From Rhodococcus sp. CH91 (lineage in GTDB: Bacteria > Actinomycetota > Actinomycetes > Mycobacteriales > Mycobacteriaceae), in assembly GCF_022554085.1 (NCBI RefSeq), contig NZ_JAKFYR010000001.1, forward strand, positions 558,001 through 622,000: a stretch of 64,000 bases of DNA. Reading direction: 5' to 3'. The notes beneath the pieces were generated by a model, which was given only the letters and a program-made list of their open reading frames with translations, did not search any database and was not told the origin of the DNA. Positions 49,578 to 58,112 of this stretch are shown piece after piece. A program made the translations under genes and the position numbers. Position 1 is the first letter of the stretch, and each line of letters starts with the position of its first letter.

Positions 49578-50378
49578 TCAGAAGCCCGACATGTCGTACG
49601 GATACTTGTTCGTGGATCCACCGTCGACGACCATCACCTGGCCGGTGATCGTCCGGGCGAGGTCACTCACGAGAAAGGCCAGAGCGCTCGCGACGTCGGC
49701 CGGCAGGGTCAACCGCTGAAGCGGTATCTGGGCGCGGGTGTTCTCCAGCGCCTCGGAGTCGAGGAGCGCCGAGATCCGGGGCGTGACGACGAACCCCGGA
49801 GCCACCGCGTTGACGCGAATTCCGGAAGGGCCCAGCTCGATTGCCGCGGACCGGACCAGTGAGCCGAGCGCAGCTTTGTACACGCCGTAGGCAGCATGTA
49901 CCGGGGAGCTGCTGATTCCGGAGACCGACGAGACGAAGGTGATGGATCCTTCACCGCGGTCGCGTAGCCGAGGGCCGAAATGCCGGAGTGCGAGCACCGC
50001 GTGACGCAGGACGATGCCTTCTTCCCAACGCCAGTCGTCGTCGCTGATGTCGAGGAGGGGTCCGTAGCGCGCCATGCCGATGACATCGACGACGCCGTCG
50101 ATCTCACCGACCCGGCCGGCCAGTGCCGTCATGTCGGAGTCGTCGGTGGCATCGACCTGCTCAGGTGTGGCCGGTGAGCCGATCTCTGCGCACACTGCGT
50201 CGGCGCGGTCCCGATCCACGTCGACGACGATCACCTCGGCGCCGAGCTGGGCGAGGGCATGAGAGGCCTGCCGTCCCATTCCCTGCCCGCCACCGAGTAC
50301 GAGGTAACGGCGTTGTGTGAGGTCGAATCGGCTGCGGTAGTCGACTATCCGATCGCTTCCGGTACGGTCGTTCTGCAT
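49578..50378 (-). CDS. Short-chain dehydrogenase/reductase downstream of the MFS gene
   Basis: A 266-residue SDR with a GGGQGMGRQAS cofactor loop near residues 29-39, VDVIGMARYG in place of NNAG, VSSVSG with the serine, and YGVYKAALGS with the Tyr/Lys pair. The missing NNAG motif makes it divergent from the other island SDRs. It starts one nucleotide after the MFS stop codon, so the two are coupled under promoter 3. Substrate unknown. Confidence 0.85.
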   Translation of the reverse strand: MQNDRTGSDRIVDYRSRFDLTQRRYLVLGGGQGMGRQASHALAQLGAEVIVVDVDRDRADAVCAEIGSPATPEQVDATDDSDMTALAGRVGEIDGVVDVIGMARYGPLLDISDDDWRWEEGIVLRHAVLALRHFGPRLRDRGEGSITFVSSVSGISSSPVHAAYGVYKAALGSLVRSAAIELGPSGIRVNAVAPGFVVTPRISALLDSEALENTRAQIPLQRLTLPADVASALAFLVSDLARTITGQVMVVDGGSTNKYPYDMSGF

Positions 50379-50379
50379 G

Positions 50380-51756
50380 TCAGACCACTTTCGGGATCGG
50401 TGAGGACACCTCGGCCGGATCCGTGCCGGCGGATTCGGTGTCACCGGTGATGAGCGAGGCTTCCGGTGCAGCGCTGCTCTTACTGTTCGGCATGGTGGCG
50501 ATCACCACGATGCCCAGGAGGGCTGCAGCGCCGACGACGCCCGACGCGGCGTAGGAATTCTCTGTGACCGCGGTGAATTTCCCTGCGAGATAAGGGCCGA
50601 GTCCTCCACCGATCGCCGATCCCAAACCGAATCCGATGGCAGCGCCGGTATAGCGGACAGCGGCAGGGAATGCCGACGTGAGCGTCGCGTAGACAGGGAC
50701 GGCGGATGCCCCGGCAAGGCCGACGAGGAGCATGTGACCGGCAGCGGTGACGATCAGGTTTCCATCGGTGGCCTTGATGAAGTACATGATCGGGAACATC
50801 GTGATCAGTATCGTGCCCAGCCCCATGATCATGGTGTTCCTGCGACCGCTCCTGTCGATCAGGAAGCCGGCCCCGAATCCGATGACGATGGCGAAGGTGG
50901 ATCCGGCGGTGGCGATCCAGGCTGTGACGCCCGGGGACATACCGACCTCCTGCTGCAGGAACAACGGCATGTATGCCGGAACCACGTACCCGATCGCGAG
51001 TACAGAGGTGCTGAGTGCGATCACTCGGAGCAGGGTCGCGGGGTACCGGGTGAGGACCGAACGCACGGGGGAGGACTGAACCTTGTGCGCACCGGCGAGC
51101 TGCTGGAAATCGGGTGATTCCTCCAGGCGCTTGCGCAGGTACAGCACGTACAGCATCAAGGGCAACGACATGAGGAGCGGAATCCGCCAGGCCCAGTTCG
51201 CCATCGTCTCTTCGGAGGTCAGGGAGGTGGTGAGGGCGACGGCCAGGGGAGCGAGGGCGGCACCGAAGGCGAAGCCCACCGGTGTCATCGCGCTCAGGAT
51301 GCCGTAGTTCTTGGCGGAGGCGTGCTCGGTGACGAAGGTAGCCGAACCCATCTGCTCGCCGCCGGCGAAGAATCCCTGCAGCATGCGAGTGAAGACGAGT
51401 AGGACCGGGGCCATGATTCCGACGGTGGCGTGCGTCGGCAACAGGCCCATGAGAACAGTGGCCCCGCCCATGCCGGAGATCGTGACGATCAGAGCGAAGC
51501 GACGACCGTATCGGTCACCGATCCGGCCGAAGACGATGCCGCCGATGGGGCGTGCAAGGAAGCCGGTACCGAGAACCGCGAGCGAGCTCAGTACTCCGGC
51601 CGCGGGGTTGTCGCTGGGAAAGAACAGAGGCGACAGGTAGGCGATGAGGAAGGTGAAGACCATGAAGTCGTAGGCCTCGACGGCAGTTCCGAAGAAGCCC
51701 GCGAGCGATGCCCTGCGGGCCAGGCTGGGTGACGCCGCGATCTCGGGTGAGTTCAT
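50380..51756 (-). CDS. MFS transporter (metabolite:H+ symporter family)
   Basis: A 458-residue permease with twelve predicted membrane helices. FGTAVEAYDFMVF near 22-34 and FGRIGDRYGRR near 76-86 (the loop 2-3 motif) identify the metabolite:H+ symporter subfamily that includes ProP, KgtP and aromatic-acid carriers. A proton-coupled importer for the island substrate or one of its acids is the natural reading. It is transcribed from the palindrome-containing promoter at 52023-52051, with a long leader of about 260 nt in which I see no gene. Confidence 0.9.
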   Translation of the reverse strand: MNSPEIAASPSLARRASLAGFFGTAVEAYDFMVFTFLIAYLSPLFFPSDNPAAGVLSSLAVLGTGFLARPIGGIVFGRIGDRYGRRFALIVTISGMGGATVLMGLLPTHATVGIMAPVLLVFTRMLQGFFAGGEQMGSATFVTEHASAKNYGILSAMTPVGFAFGAALAPLAVALTTSLTSEETMANWAWRIPLLMSLPLMLYVLYLRKRLEESPDFQQLAGAHKVQSSPVRSVLTRYPATLLRVIALSTSVLAIGYVVPAYMPLFLQQEVGMSPGVTAWIATAGSTFAIVIGFGAGFLIDRSGRRNTMIMGLGTILITMFPIMYFIKATDGNLIVTAAGHMLLVGLAGASAVPVYATLTSAFPAAVRYTGAAIGFGLGSAIGGGLGPYLAGKFTAVTENSYAASGVVGAAALLGIVVIATMPNSKSSAAPEASLITGDTESAGTDPAEVSSPIPKVV

Positions 51757-52010
51757 ATCGATCCTGTTCGGTTGCGTCCTCCGGTGTGTTCACCGGGGGA
51801 AGTTCGGTTCCGACTCGGTGCGGGCGGGTCTCGTGAGCGGACCTCGCAGATGTCGAGGCCTCCGCGACGGGCGGAGGCGTGTGTATCTCCGACTCACATT
51901 CGATGTGGCCCGGTCTTGTCCGGGCCGCTACCGGGCACGTAGCCGAGCAGCGTCCGGGATCCGGGCATGAATGTGGTGGTGACGCGGCCGGGCCGAGTCG
52001 CCACCGACCA

Positions 52011-52051
52011 GTGACTGCGGTCACAGTAGCCATTGGCTACACTGTCGTCAA
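52011..52051 (-). promoter_or_regulatory. Regulated promoter 3 of the island (MFS operon)
   Basis: Minus-strand TTGACG (52051-52046), 17 bp, TACTGT (52028-52023). The perfect palindrome GTAGCCATTGGCTAC spans 52026-52040 and the second dyad GTGACTGCGGTCAC spans 52011-52024, touching the -10. The 455-bp gap between the MFS gene and the TetR-type gene holds this site and the 52160-52178 palindrome; otherwise I see nothing in it. Confidence 0.85.
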
Positions 52052-52159
52052 TACGTTGCGGGGCATTGTTCCGTCGAGTGGGATGACAGGACGGAGGAGA
52101 TTCGCGAAGATGGGGTGCGACATCGGAACACCGATCGATCGCCGTCTGCACCGGCAAGC

Positions 52160-52178
52160 GGATTCGCCACGCGAATCC
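52160..52178. promoter_or_regulatory. 19-bp palindrome before the fused TetR regulator gene
   Basis: GGATTCG-CCACG-CGAATCC is a perfect 7-5-7 inverted repeat ending 33 bp upstream of ATG 52212. The sequence is unrelated to the GTAGCCA operator of the island promoters. An autoregulatory operator is the simplest explanation. Confidence 0.5.
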
Positions 52179-52211
52179 CGCTGTCGCCGATCATGATAGG
52201 GTCTGCGCCAT

Positions 52212-53246
52212 ATGGAGCACCTCAGTGAGACCGCCGCCTATGCCGACGACGTCTGGACCACGCCGCAGGTGGCGAGCTTCCTGGATATCAGTCGCCAGGC
52301 GATCAACAAGCGTGTCCGGAGCCGGAAGATGCTCGGTTATGCGGGCGACGGGGTGACGCTCTTCCCGGTATGGCAGTTCGACACCGACAATCGCAGAATC
52401 CACCCGGAGGTCCCCGAGCTCCTCGCGGCCTTCGACGAGGACGTCGAACCGGCTGCCATCGCTCTGTGGGCGATCACGAAGGTCGAGGGATTCGATCGGA
52501 CTCCGGCCGAGCTACTGCTGGATCCCGAGACCAAGGACGACGCACTGCGGTTGGCCGGCACCTGCACGACCGGCTCGATCGAGGAACATCCTGCACTGCA
52601 GGCCGAACCCGACCCCGACATCGCGGAGAAGAAGGTCGCCGAATGGAGGCCGACCCGCCCGGGGGCGTCCGGGGCGCAGGAGGCCATCCTTCTCGCGGCT
52701 GCCGACCTCTTCTCACGCAAGGGCCCCGCGAAGGTGACGCTACGGGAGGTCGCCGCCGCGGCGGATGTGTCGTACGGGCTGATCCACCGGTTCTATCGCA
52801 CCAAGGAGAATCTGCTGGTGGCGGTAATGGAATTGCTGGTGGGTTACGGCGGTGAGCGTCTGTCCGAGGAGAAGGACGTCTATGCCGCGATCGACAACTC
52901 CATCGGCGCCGATCTCGATTCGGGTCAGTTCGGCCGGATGTTGATGTGGTCGATCTTCGAAGGGATCGAGCCGGATCGGCTGCTCGGAGAAGCACGGTCG
53001 AACGGTTATCGCGCGCAGATCGACGCACTCTGGGAGAACCCGGTCGAGCCGGATGTTCGGGCCGAGTTCGATTCGAGCGTGGTGGCGGGACTGCTCGGTG
53101 TCGTCGGGTCGGTGTGGGATCTGTACGAGCCGTACATGATCGAACTCGCCGACAATCGGTGGCGTAGCCGGGACGACCTCCGGCGGGAGGTCACCGAGCT
53201 GCTCAAGCTTCTCGTGTACGCAGCCCGGCCCAACCGCGACGGGTGA
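52212..53246 (+). CDS. Two-domain regulator: MbcA/ParS-like N-terminus fused to a TetR repressor
   Basis: A 344-residue protein, much longer than a usual TetR (about 200). Residues about 14-115 carry a helix-turn-helix-like TTPQVASFLDISRQAINKR, then KMLGYAGDGVTLFPVWQFD and a helical TPAELLLDP segment. This pattern is that of Xre/MbcA/ParS-type antitoxin-toxin-binding proteins. After a linker, residues about 153-205 form a TetR domain (TLREVAAAADVSYGLIHRFY, then KENLLVAV) followed by an all-helical effector domain. It lies in the middle of the island and is the only regulator gene there. It is the best candidate to bind the shared operators; which domain binds what is unknown. Confidence 0.82.
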   Translation: MEHLSETAAYADDVWTTPQVASFLDISRQAINKRVRSRKMLGYAGDGVTLFPVWQFDTDNRRIHPEVPELLAAFDEDVEPAAIALWAITKVEGFDRTPAELLLDPETKDDALRLAGTCTTGSIEEHPALQAEPDPDIAEKKVAEWRPTRPGASGAQEAILLAAADLFSRKGPAKVTLREVAAAADVSYGLIHRFYRTKENLLVAVMELLVGYGGERLSEEKDVYAAIDNSIGADLDSGQFGRMLMWSIFEGIEPDRLLGEARSNGYRAQIDALWENPVEPDVRAEFDSSVVAGLLGVVGSVWDLYEPYMIELADNRWRSRDDLRREVTELLKLLVYAARPNRDG

Positions 53247-53269
53247 GGCCTTCAGAGCATCGACGAAAT

Positions 53270-53310
53270 CGGAGCAGGCGGAAGAGCCGAGAGATCTTCT
53301 GCCTGCTCCG
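53270..53310. terminator. Terminator between the regulator and the alcohol dehydrogenase
   Basis: CGGAGCAGGC (53270-53279) pairs perfectly with GCCTGCTCCG (53301-53310), and GAAGA/TCTTC continues the stem after a mismatch. It separates two convergent genes and can act on both. Confidence 0.8.
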
Positions 53311-53324
53311 TAACAGGGCTGTCG

Positions 53325-54395
53325 TCAGGACGGCATCAGCAGCACACCGCGATCGAGCTTTCCGTTCCGGGCGTCGTCCATGAGGGACTCGAAGTCCTCC
53401 AGCTCGTAGGTCCTGGTGACGAGTTCGTCGAGGAGGAGCCTGCCGGACCGGTACAGGTCCACGTACTTCGGGATGTCCGCGCCCGGTCGTGACGAGCCGT
53501 AGCGGCAGCCGAGCACCGAGCGGTCCATGTAGAAGGAGCCGGCCGGGACCGACAGTGTGGCCTCGGGACCGGCGACACCGAGCATGATCAACTGGCCGCC
53601 CCAGTCGAGCATCTCCATCGCCTGGCTGGTGATCGCCTCGCCGCCGACGCAGTCGAAGACATGGTCGGCCCCGCCGTCGGTGAGTTCGCGAACTGCGGCG
53701 ATGGTGTCGCCCGCAGTGGCGTCGATGAAGTGGGTGGCACCGAACAGGCTGGTCTTCGACTCCTTGACCGGGTTCGTGTCGATGGCGACGATCGTTGCCG
53801 CCCCTGCGACGCGTGCCGCCTGGATGACGTTGAGACCGATGCCGCCGGCGCCGATGACCACCACCGATTCGCCGGGGTTGACGCGGGCCCGGTTCAGCAC
53901 CGCTCCTGCGCCGGTCAGCACGGCGCAACCGATCAGGCACGCGGTCGACAACGGAATGTCCTTCGGGATCGGCACCGCCTGACCGGCCTTGACGACGATG
54001 CGCTCGGCGAAGGTCGACAGCGCCGCGTAGTTGTGGATCGGGCTGCCGTCGAGTTCGAAGGGGGTGTCCCTGTTCCCGAACGATTCGCGGCACATCGTGG
54101 GGCGCCCGGAAGTGCACGCGGCGCACTGGCCGCACGTCGCCAGCGTCGACAGCACGACGTGATCGCCGACGGCGGGTGTGCTCACGCCCGGCCCGACGGC
54201 CTCGACGATGCCGGCGCCCTCGTGACCGAGGATGACGGGGGTGGGGAACGGGATCTTGCCGTTGACCACGCTCAGGTCGCTCTGGCACAGGCCGCTCGCG
54301 ACGATGCGGACCTGAACTTCACCGGGGCCGGGATCGCGGACGGTGACACCGTCGACCAGCTTGTTGACGGTGCCGTCGAAGACGATGGCTTTCAA
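53325..54395 (-). CDS. Zinc-dependent medium-chain alcohol dehydrogenase
   Basis: A 356-residue MDR: catalytic zinc region SGLCQSDLSV near 34-43 and GHEGAGIVE, structural zinc cysteines in CGQCAACTSGRPTMC near 88-102, and the NAD fold VIGAGGIGLNVIQ near 179-191. It oxidises an alcohol to an aldehyde or ketone. The start codon is TTG 54395 with GAGGTCGAG before it. It has its own promoter without the island palindrome, so it may be expressed outside the regulon. Mycofactocin-associated alcohol dehydrogenases look similar, but the distinction cannot be made here. Confidence 0.87.
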   Translation of the reverse strand: MKAIVFDGTVNKLVDGVTVRDPGPGEVQVRIVASGLCQSDLSVVNGKIPFPTPVILGHEGAGIVEAVGPGVSTPAVGDHVVLSTLATCGQCAACTSGRPTMCRESFGNRDTPFELDGSPIHNYAALSTFAERIVVKAGQAVPIPKDIPLSTACLIGCAVLTGAGAVLNRARVNPGESVVVIGAGGIGLNVIQAARVAGAATIVAIDTNPVKESKTSLFGATHFIDATAGDTIAAVRELTDGGADHVFDCVGGEAITSQAMEMLDWGGQLIMLGVAGPEATLSVPAGSFYMDRSVLGCRYGSSRPGADIPKYVDLYRSGRLLLDELVTRTYELEDFESLMDDARNGKLDRGVLLMPS

Positions 54396-54523
54396 TTCTC
54401 GACCTCGCTGTCAATGTGAACCCACCCGGGCGGTGCGAGGACACGCAGCGGGATGCGGGCGGGAAACTAAGGGGTGGTGGGAAACCCGGGGCCACCGCAG
54501 TGGCACCTGTATCGATGTCGGTG

Positions 54524-54552
54524 ATGCTATGGCCGGCGGGTCCGACCGTCAA
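54524..54552 (-). promoter_or_regulatory. Promoter of the alcohol dehydrogenase gene, without operator
   Basis: Minus-strand TTGACG (54552-54547), 17 bp and TAGCAT (54529-54524). Neither the GTAGCCA palindrome nor the GTGA-N6-TCAC dyad is present, in contrast to the divergent promoter about 80 bp away. Confidence 0.5.
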
Positions 54553-54606
54553 GCGTGGCGTCGATGCCGCCTTCATCTGGCGAAACAAGGCGAAGTCCTC
54601 AGCATG

Positions 54607-54647
54607 TTGACGCAAACGTAGCCAATGGCTACAGTGATGCCAGTCAC
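54607..54647 (+). promoter_or_regulatory. Regulated promoter 4 of the island (Rieske operon)
   Basis: TTGACG (54607-54612), 17 bp, TACAGT (54630-54635). The perfect palindrome GTAGCCAATGGCTAC spans 54618-54632, and GTGATGCCAGTCAC (54634-54647) overlaps the -10 end. The 424-bp gap between the alcohol dehydrogenase and the Rieske gene holds the two divergent promoters; the leader to GTG 54820 would be about 180 nt with no gene in it. Confidence 0.85.
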
Positions 54648-54819
54648 GGCATGCGGTTGCAGTGGCCCCGGCTACCGAGCGGAGGATGCTCTGCCGGAGA
54701 CCGGCGAACGGGCGTGCCCGCGCATGCCTGTCGAGTGCGATCCGTGAAAGCCCTCGTCGTGGAAAGTCTTCTGCGCAGGTGCCGAAAGTGCCTCTGTTGC
54801 AACAGTTCAGGAGGATGAA

Positions 54820-55866
54820 GTGTCGCCCATGGCGTTATCGATGAAGCCGACGGGGTGGTTCCAGATCGGTTGGTCCGCCGACCTCGAGATCGGCGATGTG
54901 AAGCCGCTGCGTTACTTCGGTCAGGATCTCGTCGCCTACCGCACCCAGAGCGGTCGCCTGGTGGTTCTGAACGCATACTGCGAGCACCTCGGCGCCCACA
55001 TGGGCCACGGTGGCACGGTGGCCGGCGACGACATCCAATGTCCCTTCCACGGCTGGCAGTGGAGCCCGGAAGGTCGCAACACCTGCATTCCGTACCAGAA
55101 GGCCACGAACCGGGTTCGCAGGATCGGTACCTGGTCCACCGCCGAACGCGACGGAATCATGTACATCTGGCACGACGTCGAGGGACGAGACCCCCTGTAC
55201 GACGTGCCCAGCATCTTCGACCTCTTTCCGAACTGCGGTTCGGCGAGCGACTACCACGAGCCGGGGGAGGCCGGCCGCTTCGAATCGGCCGAGTTGCCGA
55301 TCCACCCGCAGTACGCCGCAGAGAACGGCGTCGACTTCGCGCACTTCAAGTACGTCCACCGCGCCGACGAGATCCCGACCGTCGTCCACCGCGAGTTCGG
55401 TGAGTACGACTTCAAGACCGAACTGGCGCTGAACTTCAAGCGTCGCGGCGCGGACGGGGCATTCGAACTCGTCGAGGGCCGGACCAGGGCATCGCTCCTC
55501 GGTCTGGGACTGGGCTTCTCGTACGCCGACGGCGTCGGCGCCATCTGCTCGTTGACCGCGGTGACCCCCGTCGACGACGAGCGCTCGATCGTGCGCTTCT
55601 CCGCGTGGGCGAGCAAGGAGGACGGCCAGGACGACGCGCGAGTGGCGAAGCGACAGCGCAATGCCATCGGCCAGCTCGAGGCCGACATCGCGATCTGGGA
55701 ACACCAGCGCTACACCGAACCGCCGGGCCTGGCGACCGCCGAGGCCGCAGGCTTCCGCGACATCCGCCAGTGGGCTCGCCGCTTCTACCCCGAAGGCCAC
55801 CTCGGCCACGGCGCCGCCGAGCAGACCGCAGGCACCGACGAATTCCAGGTGGACAACGGCTCATGA
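54820..55866 (+). CDS. Rieske non-heme iron oxygenase, KshA-like
   Basis: A 348-residue oxygenase component. The Rieske 2Fe-2S ligands are Cys54-X-His56 and Cys74-X2-His77 (CPFHGW), and the mononuclear iron site is ENGVDFAHFKYVH with Asp172, His175 and His180. Single-subunit architecture and the AYCEHLGAHMGHGG Rieske loop resemble 3-ketosteroid 9-alpha-hydroxylase. AGGAGG lies 5 nt before GTG 54820, which sets the start. Electrons probably come from the KshB-like reductase at 44889. The gene heads a six-gene operon with beta-oxidation enzymes. Substrate unknown; a cyclic hydrophobic compound or CoA ester is likely. Confidence 0.9.
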   Translation: MSPMALSMKPTGWFQIGWSADLEIGDVKPLRYFGQDLVAYRTQSGRLVVLNAYCEHLGAHMGHGGTVAGDDIQCPFHGWQWSPEGRNTCIPYQKATNRVRRIGTWSTAERDGIMYIWHDVEGRDPLYDVPSIFDLFPNCGSASDYHEPGEAGRFESAELPIHPQYAAENGVDFAHFKYVHRADEIPTVVHREFGEYDFKTELALNFKRRGADGAFELVEGRTRASLLGLGLGFSYADGVGAICSLTAVTPVDDERSIVRFSAWASKEDGQDDARVAKRQRNAIGQLEADIAIWEHQRYTEPPGLATAEAAGFRDIRQWARRFYPEGHLGHGAAEQTAGTDEFQVDNGS

Positions 55867-57020
55867 GACCGACACTGACAGCAGAACACGAGGCCTGGCG
55901 CGCCGAGATCCGCGAGTTCCTCGACGCCGAGTTGCCGAAAGAGCATGCTTTCAATCCCGAATTCGACGACGCACCCGAACAGTGGGCGATCGCCGTCGAA
56001 TTCAGCAAGAAGATCGCCGCCAAGGGATGGATCGGCTTGACCTGGCCGAAGGAGTACGGCGGCAAGGGACTGTCCCCGATCTCCAACCAGATCCTGCTCG
56101 AAGAGCTGTACGCGGCCGACGCGCCGCTGATCAACTCCGTCGGCATCTTCCTCGCCGCGGGCACCATCCTGGTGGGCGGCACCGAGGAACAGAAGAAGCG
56201 GTTGCTGCCCGACATCGCGAACATGCGCACCCTTTGGGCCGAGGGCCTGACCGAACCCGGAGCCGGCTCCGACCTCGGTTCCCTGCGCACGAAGGCCGTC
56301 AAGGACGGCGACGAATGGGTCATCACCGGCGAGAAGGCATTCACCTCCTGGGGGCCGATGTCGGACGTGCTGTACGTGGCCGCCCGAACCGACCCCGAGG
56401 CGAGCCTGAGCGCCGGCGTCAGCATCTTCGTCGTCGACCTGAACAGCCCCGGCGTCACCCTGCACCCGATGCGCAACTACGGCGGCGGCGTCCAGTCCAG
56501 CACCTTCCTCGACCATGTCCGAGTGCCGGCGAGTGCCCTCATCGGTGAGGAGGGCAAGGGCTGGCAGTACATCATGCGCGCCTTCTACGCGTCGGGGACG
56601 GTCGAGCCGATCTACGCGATGCAGGAAGCCAGGCTGCGCGACTTGATCGAGTACTGCAAGGCGATCCCGGGCAAGCTCGAGGACCCGCACGTGAAGGCCG
56701 ATCTGGCCGAACTCGCCGGCATCGTGCAGACCCAGCGCCTGCTCGCCTACGAGATCATCGGCGACAACGCCCACGGTCGGCAGACCCCCTGGGGCGGTGG
56801 CGTCCAGCAGGTCGCGGCGAAGGAATACGAGCCGTTGTTCGCTCAGATCTACGACCGGGTGCTCGGCCCGACCAGCCAACTGCGGTCGGGATCGTCGTAC
56901 GCACCCCTCAACGGAAAGCCCGAAGCGTGGTACCGGCAGTCCTTCGCCAACCACGCCGGAGGAACGTCCCAACTCAAGCGGATGGTGCTCGCGACGCGGG
57001 GCCTCGGCCTGCCCCGATAG
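55863..57020 (+). CDS. Acyl-CoA dehydrogenase, first subunit of a pair
   Basis: A 385-residue FadE-type flavoprotein with WIGLTWPKEYGGKG near 58-71, EGLTEPGAGSDLGSLRT near 127-143, EWVITGEKAFTSWG and the C-terminal FANHAGGTSQLKRMVLATRGLG. It overlaps the Rieske gene by 4 nt and is 9 nt before a second, shorter acyl-CoA dehydrogenase. Adjacent large/small pairs in actinobacterial steroid catabolism form alpha2beta2 enzymes that handle cyclic acyl-CoAs, and the same is inferred here. Confidence 0.88.
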   Translation: MRPTLTAEHEAWRAEIREFLDAELPKEHAFNPEFDDAPEQWAIAVEFSKKIAAKGWIGLTWPKEYGGKGLSPISNQILLEELYAADAPLINSVGIFLAAGTILVGGTEEQKKRLLPDIANMRTLWAEGLTEPGAGSDLGSLRTKAVKDGDEWVITGEKAFTSWGPMSDVLYVAARTDPEASLSAGVSIFVVDLNSPGVTLHPMRNYGGGVQSSTFLDHVRVPASALIGEEGKGWQYIMRAFYASGTVEPIYAMQEARLRDLIEYCKAIPGKLEDPHVKADLAELAGIVQTQRLLAYEIIGDNAHGRQTPWGGGVQQVAAKEYEPLFAQIYDRVLGPTSQLRSGSSYAPLNGKPEAWYRQSFANHAGGTSQLKRMVLATRGLGLPR

Positions 57021-57029
57021 GAGCTGAAG

Positions 57030-58112
57030 ATGGAATTGGCATGGGGCGAGGACTTCGCTGCCCTCGCAGATGTGAGCAAGTCGGTGTTCGCGCGGTACTC
57101 GCCGCTGGAAGACCGATCCAACACTGTTCCGTTCGCGGATCAGGTCGCACAGTTCGCCGAACTCGGCTGGCTGCAACTCGGTGATCCGACCGGCGCCGAC
57201 GCCGACAGCGCGTCGCTCGCGACGATCGCCGGCATCTTCGTCGAGGCGGGACGGGCGCTGGCCGCCACTCCGCTGCTCGAGCTGACGATGTCCCGTGACG
57301 CTGCGCTGGTGATCGGCACCGACGAGGCGACGAGCCTCGCCAAGCGCATCGGCAACGGTGAGACCGTGGTGATCCCGGTGTTCCCGTCCCCCGAGTGGGG
57401 CTCGGCGGTGACGTACGAGAACGGTGTGCTCGACGGCGTTGCGCTGGCCGTGGACCACGCCGACGGCGCAGACAGCTTCCTCGTGTACGCACCCGGCGGG
57501 GAAAGCGTTGTGGTAGTGGTGGAGTCGAAATCCGCAACCGCTGTCGACGCGATGCCGAACATGGGCGGGTACCCGATGTTCGCGGTGACCTTCGACAAGG
57601 TACCGGTGGCCGACGGTGCCGTGCTGGCCCGCGGCGCCGACGCCGACCGGGCTGTCGAGGTCGCGGAGCAGCGCGGAGCGGTGCTGCGCGCGGCGCAGCT
57701 CTACGGTGCCGGATTGAAACTACTCGACATCACCGTGCTGTACGCGCAGCAGCGGCACCAGTTCGGCGGCCCGATCGGCCGCTTCCAGGCAGTTCAGTAC
57801 TTGTGCACCGACCTCGCGATCGCTGCGCACTTCACCTCGGTGCACGCACGCTCGGCCGCCGCCGCCCTCGACGCCGTCCTCGATCCGCAGCCCCACATCG
57901 GTCTGATGCGCAAGCAGGCGGCGAAGGCCGCGCAGGAGATCGTCCACTCGGCGCACGAGGTCCACGCGGGCATCGGGTACATGATCGAGTCGAATGTGCA
58001 TCTGTTCACCGATGCCGCCAAGCGCTGGCAGTTCGACTTCGGTTCGGCCGCACGCAACGACGTCGACATCGTCGCGGCCCTCGACCGCATCTACACCGGG
58101 ACCGGCCGATGA
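57030..58112 (+). CDS. Acyl-CoA dehydrogenase, second subunit of a pair
   Basis: A 360-residue acyl-CoA dehydrogenase-like protein with a shortened central domain; the typical TEPGAGSD segment of its partner is not recognisable. VLYAQQRHQFGGPIGRFQAVQ near 233-253 and the C-terminal HEVHAGIGYMIE are family hallmarks. AGGAGCTGAAG precedes ATG 57030. The degenerate middle fits a partner subunit in a heteromeric dehydrogenase. It overlaps the enoyl-CoA hydratase gene by 4 nt. Confidence 0.85.
   Translation: MELAWGEDFAALADVSKSVFARYSPLEDRSNTVPFADQVAQFAELGWLQLGDPTGADADSASLATIAGIFVEAGRALAATPLLELTMSRDAALVIGTDEATSLAKRIGNGETVVIPVFPSPEWGSAVTYENGVLDGVALAVDHADGADSFLVYAPGGESVVVVVESKSATAVDAMPNMGGYPMFAVTFDKVPVADGAVLARGADADRAVEVAEQRGAVLRAAQLYGAGLKLLDITVLYAQQRHQFGGPIGRFQAVQYLCTDLAIAAHFTSVHARSAAAALDAVLDPQPHIGLMRKQAAKAAQEIVHSAHEVHAGIGYMIESNVHLFTDAAKRWQFDFGSAARNDVDIVAALDRIYTGTGR

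Noticed and set aside
54820-55866. Naming the Rieske enzyme as 3-ketosteroid 9-alpha-hydroxylase (kshA) and its reductase kshB
   Set aside because: The similarity is at family level; no steroid-ring genes (kstD, hsaABCD) are in the window, so a steroid substrate is not supported.
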